Of a stretch of DNA of 25,390 nucleotides, positions 1-7,060 are shown piece by piece. Each line of letters starts with the position of its first letter. The first letter of the stretch is position 1. Below the pieces are notes generated by a model. That model had not been told where the DNA came from, searched no databases, and worked only from the letters and a program-made list of their open reading frames with translations. The position numbers and the translations under genes are program-made. The stretch comes from JAXIHJ01 sp034189755 (GTDB taxonomy: Bacteria; Planctomycetota; Phycisphaerae; SM23-33), in contig JAXIHJ010000143.1 of NCBI GenBank assembly GCA_034189755.1, forward strand, positions 1-25,390. The letters are read 5' to 3'.

Positions 1-2
1 GC

Positions 3-1238
3 CGCCACAGTGCCGAAGAGGCCGACGACTTCCTCAGGGTCCTGAACTGGATGCTCAAACGTGAACAGAGTATTCAGGTCTCGCGCGAGGAGCTGACGAA
101 CCTCAGCACGAACCTCGCCGCCACCTATGAGGAACTCAGCCTGCTGTACCGCGTAAGCGGGACCATGGGGGTAACGCAGAAGCCTGAAGAGTTCCTCCAG
201 AACGTTTGCTGCGAGCTGCTGGAGGTGATGAACATCGAGGCAGCCGTCGGCATCGTTTACGCCCATCCGCCGGCGATTCCACGGGACATCATCACCGTAG
301 CCGGGCAAATCGATTGGGCGGACGAACAGATTCGCAACCTGGCCACTGTTCATATAACGCCTAACTTCACCGACAAGAACTGTGCGATCCTCGACAATGA
401 ATTCGCCTGCACTCAAAACGCCGACCTCGACCGGGAGGTATCCAACCTGATCGCCATGCCGCTCATGGCGGACGGGGCGCCGATGGGGATGCTGGTAGGC
501 CTGAACAAGCTCGCCGGAGAGTTTGACAGCGTAGACCTGAAGCTGATCAACGCCGTTGGCAATCAAGCGGTTGTATTCCTTGCGAACAACCGTCTGTACG
601 CCGACCTTCAGGACCTGCTGATGGGCGTACTGCATGCCCTGACGGCCACGATCGACGCCAAGGACCCTTACACCTGCGGCCACTCGCAGCGCGTGGCGAT
701 GGTCTCGAAACGCATTGCGGCTGAGTGCGGCCTGCCGGCGAGCAAAGTGCAGAGAATCTACCTTTGCGGGCTGCTGCATGACATCGGCAAGATCGGCGTG
801 CCGGAGAGCACGCTCCGCAAATCCGGCAAACTGACCGACGAGGAATACGACTACGTCAAGCGCCACCCGGAAATCGGAGCGAAGATTCTCAGTGGCATCC
901 GCCAGTTGGACGACGTTATAGCCGGCATACTGACCCACCACGAGCGCCCCGACGGCAGGGGCTATCCGCAGGGCCTGTCGCGCGAGGAGCTGCCCATCGA
1001 AGGGCTGATTGTGGGCCTGGCGGACTGTTTCGACGCCATGAGCTCCGACCGCACGTACCGCAAGGCGATGCCGCTGGAGGCGGTAATCCAGGAAATCCGC
1101 GGCCATGCCGGAACACAGTTCGACCCGGACGTGGTAGAGAAATTTCTGGCGATGGACTTGGAAAAATTCTGCCAGGAGCTGAAAAAACCGCCCAAGGTCG
1201 TCTTCCCGGCGGGCGGAATCCAGGAGCACAGATCGTGA
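3..1238 (+). CDS. GAF / HD-GYP cyclic-di-GMP phosphodiesterase, 5' end outside the window
   Basis: Likely hydrolyses the second messenger c-di-GMP. The frame is open to the left edge, so the true start is probably upstream; the first internal ATG is at 51. Numbering from that ATG, a short helical segment (1-30) leads into a GAF-like sensor region (about 30-185) and then a full HD-GYP domain (about 190-375). The domain shows the HD pair in LLHDIGKIGVP (H243, D244), the HH pair at 296-297 and the GRGYP signature at 302-306, with no metal-ligand loss visible to me. No membrane segment is seen, so it is probably cytosolic with input through GAF. It overlaps the next gene by 4 bases (GTGA), implying translational coupling to the STAS protein, and precedes gspE and gspF. 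The ligand of the GAF domain cannot be read from the sequence. Confidence 0.9.
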   Translation, partial: RHSAEEADDFLRVLNWMLKREQSIQVSREELTNLSTNLAATYEELSLLYRVSGTMGVTQKPEEFLQNVCCELLEVMNIEAAVGIVYAHPPAIPRDIITVAGQIDWADEQIRNLATVHITPNFTDKNCAILDNEFACTQNADLDREVSNLIAMPLMADGAPMGMLVGLNKLAGEFDSVDLKLINAVGNQAVVFLANNRLYADLQDLLMGVLHALTATIDAKDPYTCGHSQRVAMVSKRIAAECGLPASKVQRIYLCGLLHDIGKIGVPESTLRKSGKLTDEEYDYVKRHPEIGAKILSGIRQLDDVIAGILTHHERPDGRGYPQGLSREELPIEGLIVGLADCFDAMSSDRTYRKAMPLEAVIQEIRGHAGTQFDPDVVEKFLAMDLEKFCQELKKPPKVVFPAGGIQEHRS

Positions 1239-1576
1239 ATATTACTACAGAAAGCTACGGACACGCCATGATCTTCAACCTCAAGGGCGAGCTGACCGAA
1301 GATTCGCTCAGTGCGTTCCAAAAGGCGGTGGAGCATCAACTGGAGGGCAAAGAGGTCGTGGACGTGGTGCTCAACATGGAGCAGGTTCCGTTTATCGACA
1401 GCCTGTCGTTGGAGTATCTGCTGGACCTGCAGGATCGTCTTGTCGAGCATCTCGGCCAGGTGAAACTGGTCAAGTGCGACGAGAACATTCAGAAGATTCT
1501 TACAATAACGAGGCTGGACACGACGCTTGAGGTGTTCGCGGGCGTCGCCGAGGCCGTGGAGGTGATCCGGGCCTGA
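1235..1576 (+). CDS. STAS-domain protein (anti-sigma-factor-antagonist-like)
   Basis: A single STAS domain of 113 aa, the size of SpoIIAA/RsbV-type antagonists, which switch partner proteins by reversible serine phosphorylation. The GTG start at 1235 overlaps the TGA of the HD-GYP gene. The usual loop D-S-S-G-L appears here as IDSLSLEYL (54-62). D55 and S56 are present, but the position that is normally the phosphorylated second serine is L57, and the glycine is S58. It may therefore be locked unphosphorylated or use another serine. Its place between the HD-GYP gene and the secretion ATPase suggests a role in signalling to that machine, not necessarily in sigma-factor control. No RsbW-like kinase or SpoIIE-like phosphatase is in the window. 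Confidence 0.85.
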   Translation: MNITTESYGHAMIFNLKGELTEDSLSAFQKAVEHQLEGKEVVDVVLNMEQVPFIDSLSLEYLLDLQDRLVEHLGQVKLVKCDENIQKILTITRLDTTLEVFAGVAEAVEVIRA

Positions 1577-1607
1577 ACTTGTTCTTCAGCCGGTACAAAG
1601 ACGCAAA

Positions 1608-3320
1608 ATGATTTCTAAAGTCCAAACTCAGAGGCTTCAACTGGGCCAGTTACTTATCCAGCAGGGGTCGCTAACGCCCGAACAGCTCAACCAGGCGCTG
1701 GAGCACCAGCAGCAAACGGGCAACTCGCTGCTTTTGGGAGAGGTGCTCCGTAAGCTGGAGATGTGCAGCGATGAGCAGATAATGTCCGCTCTGGCGATGG
1801 GGGCCGAACTGCCGTTCTCAAGGATATCGCCCCGCGTAGCCGACCCCAAGGTCATCGAGATACTGCCCAGGGAGTTTCTCGAAAAGCACGCCGTCCTGCC
1901 GCTGTTCAAGATACGAAACAGCCTGACACTGGCGGTTAGCGAGCCGGCCAACATATTCCTCATGGAAGAGGTGGGGCGAATCACCCACTGCGAAATACTA
2001 ATCGTCTGCGCCACGGCCAAGGATATCCGCTCCACGCTGGAGACCCACATGCCGACGGCCAACGTCTTCGTGATTGATGACATATTCGACGATGGTGACA
2101 CAGGCGAGCTGTCGCTGGTCGAGCAGAAAGTGGAGGACATCAGCGACCTGGAAACCATCGCCGAAGGCTCACCGGTGATCAAGCTGGTCAACTACCTGGT
2201 ATATAACGCGGTCCGTGAAGGCGCGTCGGATATTCACATCGAGCCTGACGACAACAACCTCCGCGTTCGATATCGCGTTGACGGCGCCATGTATGAAAAG
2301 CTCAATCCGCCTATCAAGATGCTGCCCGCCATCGCCAGCCGAATCAAAATCATGGCGGGTTTGGATATTTCCGAGCGGCGATTGCCTCAGGACGGCGGTA
2401 TCCACGTACTGATGGACAACCGCCCGATCGACCTCCGCATCAGCACGCTGGCGACCCAGTTTGGCGAAAAGATCGTCATCAGGATCATCGACAACCGGAA
2501 CATCCTGGTAAACCTTGAAAAGCTGGGCTTCGATTATGAAACGCTCAAGCAGTGGCAGAAGGTGGTGGCCTTGCCCAACGGGATCGTGTTGGTTACAGGC
2601 CCGACCGGCAGCGGCAAAAGCACCACGCTGTACAGCGTCCTGAAGGAACTCTGCAACGACGCAGTGAACATCTGCACCGTTGAAGACCCGATCGAATTTA
2701 ATCTGGCGGGGGTCAACCAGTTCCAGGTCAACGAGCGGATCGGCTTTAAGTTTGCCACCACGCTCCGCTCGCTGCTTCGGCAGGACCCTGACATCATCAT
2801 GGTCGGCGAGATCCGCGACGACGAGACCGCCAAAATCGGCGTCCAGGCGGCTTTGGCGGGGCACCTGGTCTTGAGCACGCTGCATACCAATGACGCTCCG
2901 GGCGCGGTTACGCGGCTGGTGAATCTTGGTGTGGAGCCGTACCTGGTTTCGGCCTCGCTGGTCGGCGTGCTGGCCCAGAGGCTGGTGCGCAAAATTTGCA
3001 CCAACTGCAAGGAGCCGTATGACCCGCCCGCCAACGTCCGCCACGCCGTCGAACGCTCCGCCGGTGAGGTCGAGACGTTTTACCACGGCGCGGGCTGCCC
3101 CAAGTGTCGCAAGACCGGCTTCAGCGGGCGGATCGGTATCTTCGAGTTGTTTGTGCCGGACGATGCGATGCGAGACCAGATTACCCGCTCCCCCGGCGTA
3201 GTGAAGCTGCGGGCACTGGCGGTCGAGGCCGGCATGGTTACGCTCAGGTCTGATGGCATGGCGAAGGTAAAAGCCGGCATCACCACCATCGGGGAGGTAT
3301 TCCGTGCCACAGCCGTCTGA
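1608..3320 (+). CDS. gspE: GspE/PilB-family secretion or pilus assembly ATPase with MshEN N-terminus
   Basis: Cytoplasmic hexameric ATPase that powers type II secretion or type IV pilus assembly; 570 aa is normal for the family. The N-terminal 1-130 region resembles the MshEN domain, with two similar stretches around LGQLLIQQGSLTPEQLNQAL (12-31) and LGEVLRKLEMCSDEQIMSAL (43-62). The C-terminal ATPase has Walker A GPTGSGKST (331-339), Walker B-region DIIMVGEIRD (from 395) and a four-cysteine zinc site (C464, C467, C497, C500). It starts 31 bases after the STAS gene and is followed by gspF. No clear Shine-Dalgarno precedes the ATG. PilB and GspE cannot be separated from this sequence alone; no pilin, GspD or prepilin peptidase gene is in the window to decide. 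Confidence 0.93.
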   Translation: MISKVQTQRLQLGQLLIQQGSLTPEQLNQALEHQQQTGNSLLLGEVLRKLEMCSDEQIMSALAMGAELPFSRISPRVADPKVIEILPREFLEKHAVLPLFKIRNSLTLAVSEPANIFLMEEVGRITHCEILIVCATAKDIRSTLETHMPTANVFVIDDIFDDGDTGELSLVEQKVEDISDLETIAEGSPVIKLVNYLVYNAVREGASDIHIEPDDNNLRVRYRVDGAMYEKLNPPIKMLPAIASRIKIMAGLDISERRLPQDGGIHVLMDNRPIDLRISTLATQFGEKIVIRIIDNRNILVNLEKLGFDYETLKQWQKVVALPNGIVLVTGPTGSGKSTTLYSVLKELCNDAVNICTVEDPIEFNLAGVNQFQVNERIGFKFATTLRSLLRQDPDIIMVGEIRDDETAKIGVQAALAGHLVLSTLHTNDAPGAVTRLVNLGVEPYLVSASLVGVLAQRLVRKICTNCKEPYDPPANVRHAVERSAGEVETFYHGAGCPKCRKTGFSGRIGIFELFVPDDAMRDQITRSPGVVKLRALAVEAGMVTLRSDGMAKVKAGITTIGEVFRATAV

Positions 3321-3338
3321 AGTGAAATAAGGAATGTC

Positions 3339-3374
3339 CCGGACCAGTTAGCCAAGGTAGCCGCGATGGTCCGG
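3339..3374. other. Inverted repeat / hairpin in the gspE-gspF gap
   Basis: CCGGACCA (3339-3346) and TGGTCCGG (3367-3374) form a perfect 8-bp stem with a 20-base loop. It has no T-run, so it is not an ordinary intrinsic terminator. It ends just before the AGAGGG ribosome binding site of gspF (about 3378-3383), where it could affect gspF translation or RNA processing between the two genes. Confidence 0.5.
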
Positions 3375-3390
3375 TCAAGAGGGCAGACTT

Positions 3391-4608
3391 GTGCCAAGGT
3401 TCATATATCAGGCTCGTAACAACACCGGCCAAAATGACAGCGGTGTGCTGACCGCCGGCAGTGTGGGCGAAGCGTCGCAAATACTCCGCAAGGAGGGCAA
3501 GACCATAGTCTCGCTGCGCGAGGAGACCGCCGCCGACGGCGTTGTCCAGTCCACCACGACGAACAGGAAGAGGGTCAAACGCGACGATGTGATTTACTTC
3601 GCCACGCAATTGGCCGTCATGGTGGATACCGGCGTGCCGCTGGCCGAGGCGCTCGATGCCATCGCCGACCAGACCGACCAGATCGCACTGCGCACGATAG
3701 TGCAGGATATCGCGGACCAGGTTAAAGGAGGGGTGGAATTCTCCACCGCGATGGAAAAATACCCAAAGATCTTCGGGGAATTGTTCGTAGCCCTGATGCG
3801 GGCGTCGGAGGCATCCGGAACCATGGGGCAGATGCTTCAGCGCGTCAGCAGCTATCTTCAGCAGGAGCAGGAAACGCGAAAACGCATCAAGGGCGCAATG
3901 ACCTATCCGGTTTGCATGCTGGGTTTCTGCGTGCTCGTAGTGGTGGGCATGCTGGTGTTTATCCTGCCCCGATTTGAAAAAATCTATTCCGGCAAGGACA
4001 GCGTCCTGCCGCTGCCGACGCGGTTTCTGATGGGTCTGAGCGGCGCCATGATCAATTATTGGCCGTTGGTTCTCGGCGGTGCTGTTGCCGTTGTGATAGG
4101 GCTGAACTTCTTCTTCCGAAGCCGCAGCGGGAAATTACTGGCCGACAAAATCCGCATCTCCACGCCGATTATCGGGCCGATGTATCGAAAGTCTTACCTC
4201 TCGCGCTCGCTGCGAACGATGGCCACCATGGTTTCAACGGGCGTCGGCATACTGGACGGGCTGAGGATTACCGCGGAAGTGGCGGGCAATGCCTTCTACG
4301 CCTCGATCTGGACCGAGTTGGCCGAACGGGCCAAGGAAGGCTCGACCCTCTCGGAGCAGTTGTTCGAGGAAAAACTGATTCCCCGCACTATTGCGCAAAT
4401 GATTTCAGCCGGCGAAAAAACAGGACAGTTGGGAGTTGTAATGAACCGTGTGGCGGGCTTCTGCGAGGACGACTTGAAGATCGCCGTCAAAACCGTCACC
4501 AGCATGATTGAGCCGATAATGATTGTCATTATGGGGCTGATCGTCGGCGGCATCGCAATGGCCCTGCTGCTGCCGATTTTCAGCATATCGAAAGTAATAG
4601 CGCATTAA
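3391..4608 (+). CDS. gspF: GspF/PilC-family inner-membrane platform protein
   Basis: Inner-membrane platform protein of a type II secretion or type IV pilus system, which couples the GspE/PilB ATPase to pilin insertion. It has 405 aa, the family size, with two GspF repeats (about 66-190 and 268-400). Three hydrophobic stretches lie at about 173-192, 220-242 and 375-397. The N-terminal PRFIYQARNNTG is typical of the family. The start is GTG with AGAGGG seven bases upstream. It lies 70 bases after gspE and is probably in the same operon as gspE, the STAS gene and the HD-GYP gene. The major and minor pilins and the outer-membrane secretin are not nearby, so the substrate is unknown. Confidence 0.93.
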   Translation: MPRFIYQARNNTGQNDSGVLTAGSVGEASQILRKEGKTIVSLREETAADGVVQSTTTNRKRVKRDDVIYFATQLAVMVDTGVPLAEALDAIADQTDQIALRTIVQDIADQVKGGVEFSTAMEKYPKIFGELFVALMRASEASGTMGQMLQRVSSYLQQEQETRKRIKGAMTYPVCMLGFCVLVVVGMLVFILPRFEKIYSGKDSVLPLPTRFLMGLSGAMINYWPLVLGGAVAVVIGLNFFFRSRSGKLLADKIRISTPIIGPMYRKSYLSRSLRTMATMVSTGVGILDGLRITAEVAGNAFYASIWTELAERAKEGSTLSEQLFEEKLIPRTIAQMISAGEKTGQLGVVMNRVAGFCEDDLKIAVKTVTSMIEPIMIVIMGLIVGGIAMALLLPIFSISKVIAH

Positions 4609-4654
4609 CTGGTGCAAACGATGCCGGAGCGATCCATGCAGGTCGAAAGGGTTT

Positions 4655-4728
4655 TGGTAAGGACGTTTTCTAAGAGAGGGAAAATTAGGATGTGGCCCTA
4701 AAGGCTGCATCATACAAACTCCTTACCA
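4655..4728. repeat. Spaced inverted repeat with inner hairpin after gspF
   Basis: TGGTAAGGA (4655-4663) and TCCTTACCA (4720-4728) are perfect 9-bp arms 56 bases apart. Inside them TTAGG (4685-4689) pairs with CCTAA (4697-4701). A further short hairpin GGGCG-GCT-CGCCC lies at 4755-4767, followed at 4774 by TTTT, too far away for a good intrinsic terminator. The 222-base gap between gspF and the DnaJ-like gene holds no supported gene. It may carry the end of the gspF transcript or a small structured RNA. Confidence 0.4.
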
Positions 4729-4818
4729 GGAGCGGGGGCGGGTTCGTGCTGTTCGGGCGGCTCGCCCCTGCCTGTTTTGCGCTGCATGAGACGACTGGTC
4801 TGCGGATGTGTAGTTCGA

Positions 4819-4824
4819 TAAAAT
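4819..4824 (+). promoter_or_regulatory. Candidate -10 element of the DnaJ-like gene (leaderless arrangement)
   Basis: TAAAAT lies six bases before the ATG at 4831, and no Shine-Dalgarno is present. A start seven bases past the -10 would be the A of the ATG itself. The -35 (TGGTCT, 4796-4801, 17-bp spacing) is poor, so this is a weak call on its own. It fits the same arrangement at 7023, 14873, 16608 and 22861. Confidence 0.35.
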
Positions 4825-4830
4825 ATAGCT

Positions 4831-5793
4831 ATGGCTGAACGGGATTATTATGACGTGTTGTCCGTCGCTCGAAACGCGACCGACGCCCAGGTCAAGGCCG
4901 CCTACCGAAAGCTCGCTCGCAAGTATCACCCCGACGTCAACAAGGCGCCGGACGCAGCCGCGAAGTTCCGCGAGGCGACCGAGGCCTACGAAGTGCTTTC
5001 CGACCCCGAGAAGCGCAAGGTCTACGACCAGTTCGGCCACGCCGGCCTGGCGGGCAAGTTCGGCGGCGCTGCCGGCGGCGAACCGGTGTACACGTGGCGG
5101 CCCGGCCCAGCCGGCGGCGGTGGGGCATATACGGTCGACTTTGGCGACATGTTCGGCGGCCGCGGCGGGTTTACGGGCATGAGCCTGGACGACCTGCTTG
5201 CGGCGCTGGGCGGCGCCGGGCCCGCCCGGCGGCGACGGCCACAACGCGGCGCCGACCTGGAGCACCACGTAACACTCGACTTTACGCAGGCTGCAAAGGG
5301 CGCGACGACCTCGATACGGATACGGCAACCCGGCGGCGGAAAGGCCGAAACCATCGATGTCAAGATACCGCCCGGCATTCGGGAAGGTTCGAAGGTGCGC
5401 GTCCGTGGCAAGGGCGCAGTCGGGCCGGGCGCAAACGGAGACCTGTACATCATCATACACGTCCGGCCGCACCCGTATTTCAGGCGTGACGGCAACGACG
5501 TCTACGTTGACCTGCCGATATCCATCACCGAAGCCGCCCTCGGCGCCAAGGTGCAGACGCCGACGATCGACGGCATGACAACGGTTACGATTCCGCCCGG
5601 CACCGACGGCGGAAAGCGGCTGCGGCTGAAAAACAAGGGCGTGCCCGCAGCCGACGGCAAAAGCCGCGGAGACCAGTACATCGTCATCAGGGTCGTTGTG
5701 CCGCATGAGGTCTCGGCCCGGGGCAAAGAGCTTCTAAAAGAGCTTGAATCCATCCAGAAGTACGACCCGCGGAGCAACGCACCGTGGAAGTAG
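4831..5793 (+). CDS. DnaJ-family co-chaperone without zinc finger (CbpA-like)
   Basis: J-domain co-chaperone that stimulates the ATPase of DnaK/Hsp70. The N-terminal J domain (about 5-70) carries the essential HPD tripeptide (33-35). A glycine-rich linker (about 73-130) and two beta-rich DnaJ C-terminal domains (about 141-215 and 216-300) follow. The CxxCxGxG zinc-finger repeats of true DnaJ are absent, so at 320 aa this is the CbpA/DjlA-like short form. I give no symbol because several paralogues share this form. Its stop overlaps the GTG of the next gene, a small membrane protein. No dnaK, grpE or hrcA gene and no CIRCE-like repeat is visible here, so it is probably not part of the main heat-shock operon. 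Confidence 0.92.
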   Translation: MAERDYYDVLSVARNATDAQVKAAYRKLARKYHPDVNKAPDAAAKFREATEAYEVLSDPEKRKVYDQFGHAGLAGKFGGAAGGEPVYTWRPGPAGGGGAYTVDFGDMFGGRGGFTGMSLDDLLAALGGAGPARRRRPQRGADLEHHVTLDFTQAAKGATTSIRIRQPGGGKAETIDVKIPPGIREGSKVRVRGKGAVGPGANGDLYIIIHVRPHPYFRRDGNDVYVDLPISITEAALGAKVQTPTIDGMTTVTIPPGTDGGKRLRLKNKGVPAADGKSRGDQYIVIRVVVPHEVSARGKELLKELESIQKYDPRSNAPWK

Positions 5794-6119
5794 AACGCAA
5801 GACAATAGCAACGGTTCATCATGTCGTCTCGCTGGTGTTTTTGGCGCTGCTGGCGTGGGGCCTGGCCGTGGTCCTCGACAAGGCCCTGGCGGCCGCGTCG
5901 TCGGCCGAGGGCGACCTTCGCAGGCATCTGGTGGGCCTGGCCTGGCTGGCTGCGGCTCTGCTGGCGCTGACGCTGGTGATGATGCTGTGGGTGGCGGTGC
6001 GGTTTGTACTGTTCAGGGCGAGGCTGAAGCGGCAGCAGGCAGCCACAAAGTACGTCGATGCCTGGTCGCTGGCCGGCAAACGATTCGAACTCGACGAAGA
6101 CGAAAACGATGAATTGTAG
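5784..6119 (+). CDS. Small membrane protein of unknown function, overlapping the DnaJ-like gene
   Basis: I do not recognise this 111-aa protein. Two hydrophobic segments (about 12-31 and 50-76) suggest a helical hairpin in the inner membrane. A basic stretch follows (FRARLKRQQ, about 77-85), then an acidic tail ending EDENDEL. The GTG start at 5784 lies inside the last codons of the DnaJ-like gene (10-base overlap), so the two are translationally coupled and may work together, for example by bringing the co-chaperone to the membrane; that is inference. Its TAG stop is inside the left arm of the palindrome at 6112-6149. The overlap and the clear two-helix composition are the main support that it is real. 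Confidence 0.72.
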   Translation: MEVERKTIATVHHVVSLVFLALLAWGLAVVLDKALAAASSAEGDLRRHLVGLAWLAAALLALTLVMMLWVAVRFVLFRARLKRQQAATKYVDAWSLAGKRFELDEDENDEL

Positions 6120-6149
6120 GGCGAGCAACGAGTTGCTCGCCCTACAATT
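6112..6149. repeat. Perfect 18-bp palindrome between convergent genes; copy 1 of a shared core
   Basis: AATTGTAGGGCGAGCAAC (6112-6129) is exactly complementary to 6132-6149 with a 2-base loop. The TAG of the + strand gene (6117-6119) and the TAG of the - strand gene (6142-6144) sit symmetrically in the two arms. The 14-mer GTAGGGCGAGCAAC recurs at 18623-18636, also between convergent genes. There is no T-run. It could act as a bidirectional transcription stop or be a REP-like dispersed element. Confidence 0.8.
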
Positions 6150-7023
6150 GCGAAGCGGCGGACGGCAAGCGGTCAGTTTTTGTTCGCGGCGTTCGCGGCT
6201 GGATTAACCAAAACAGGCGCACCTGCTTAGGCGAAATGGGCACGCGCGTGCCCCGGCCGGCGTGGACGACCATCGTGTCATCCGCCATCTGTCGGCGGCT
6301 GTAATAAAGCGGAACCAGTGATGTAGAGTCGGTAACGTACTCGCACGTGCGGCGGCAGCTCAGCACCAGCAGGCGATCCTTGCCGGCGGCGTGCGGGCCG
6401 GCGATCTGCCGCGAGATGAGCACATCGGTCCGGCTTATGAATCGGTAAACGGCGGCTGAGGATGTGGCAACAATCAGCAGCAACACAATCAGCTTCGCAA
6501 GCGGCGCCTTGATGAACAAGGCCGCAGCCGCCGCCAGCGACGCCAGGACCGCCGCGAGAAAAACACCCCGAAGCACCCCCTCGGGCCAGCCCGGAATATC
6601 GTATTCGTAAGTGTTGTACAATGCAGGATTTATGGACTCGTCGCCAGTCAGCAATTTCGCCGGCCAGCGTATCGTCGCCCGCTGCTGAGCGATGACATTT
6701 CCCGCCGGCGGCTCGCCGTCCAGCACGCTGATGTGGATTATCTGCTCCGGCGCGACAGCCGGCAGGGCGGCCGTTACCGATTGGCTTGTCTTCGGCGGGA
6801 CGAGAACCGGCAGAATCCATCTCGGCCCGCCGCGGCCAGGCCGCAACGAGACCGCACGAATCACCGCCGACTCGTCGTCGTTGTCGATAGTCAGCTTGGC
6901 GCTGCGATAGGGTAAAACCGAGGCGTCCTGTTGCGAGGCCGCCTTCATCGTCACGGAGATTTCCGCCTGCACTTGACATGCGGCCAGGATAATTGCAACC
7001 GGGATGGCCAGCCGGGTTCTCAT
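6142..7023 (-). CDS. Probable lipoprotein / membrane protein of unknown function
   Basis: Unrecognised 293-aa protein, last gene of the alpha-glucan cluster. The N-terminus is a secretion signal (RTRLAIPVAIILAAC) with a lipobox LAAC (13-16), though cleavage after VQA (18-20) is also possible. A beta-rich extracytoplasmic region (about 20-145) follows, then two hydrophobic segments (about 152-171 and 176-194) and a basic C-terminal domain of about 95 residues. The domain order suggests an envelope sensor or anchor. It starts 9 bases after the debranching enzyme stop. A perfect TATAAT overlaps that stop, so it may be transcribed separately as well as by read-through. No ribosome binding site is visible. 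The only link to glycogen metabolism is position. Confidence 0.75.
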   Translation of the reverse strand: MRTRLAIPVAIILAACQVQAEISVTMKAASQQDASVLPYRSAKLTIDNDDESAVIRAVSLRPGRGGPRWILPVLVPPKTSQSVTAALPAVAPEQIIHISVLDGEPPAGNVIAQQRATIRWPAKLLTGDESINPALYNTYEYDIPGWPEGVLRGVFLAAVLASLAAAAALFIKAPLAKLIVLLLIVATSSAAVYRFISRTDVLISRQIAGPHAAGKDRLLVLSCRRTCEYVTDSTSLVPLYYSRRQMADDTMVVHAGRGTRVPISPKQVRLFWLIQPRTPRTKTDRLPSAASQL

Positions 7024-7031
7024 TATCTGGG

Positions 7032-7060
7032 ATTATACCCGCTGCGAGGATTTTTGCGCA
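7032..7060 (-). promoter_or_regulatory. Candidate promoter of the 6142-7023 gene, overlapping the upstream stop codon
   Basis: On the - strand, TATAAT (7037-7032) has a weak TGCGCA -35 (7060-7055) at 17-bp spacing. The hexamer contains the TAA stop of the debranching enzyme gene. The expected transcript start, about 7025, is two bases before the ATG at 7023, and no Shine-Dalgarno is present. Confidence 0.45.

Noticed and set aside
4723..5706. 327-codon open frame on the - strand opposite the DnaJ-like gene
   Set aside because: Shadow of a certain gene with the HPD motif on the other strand.
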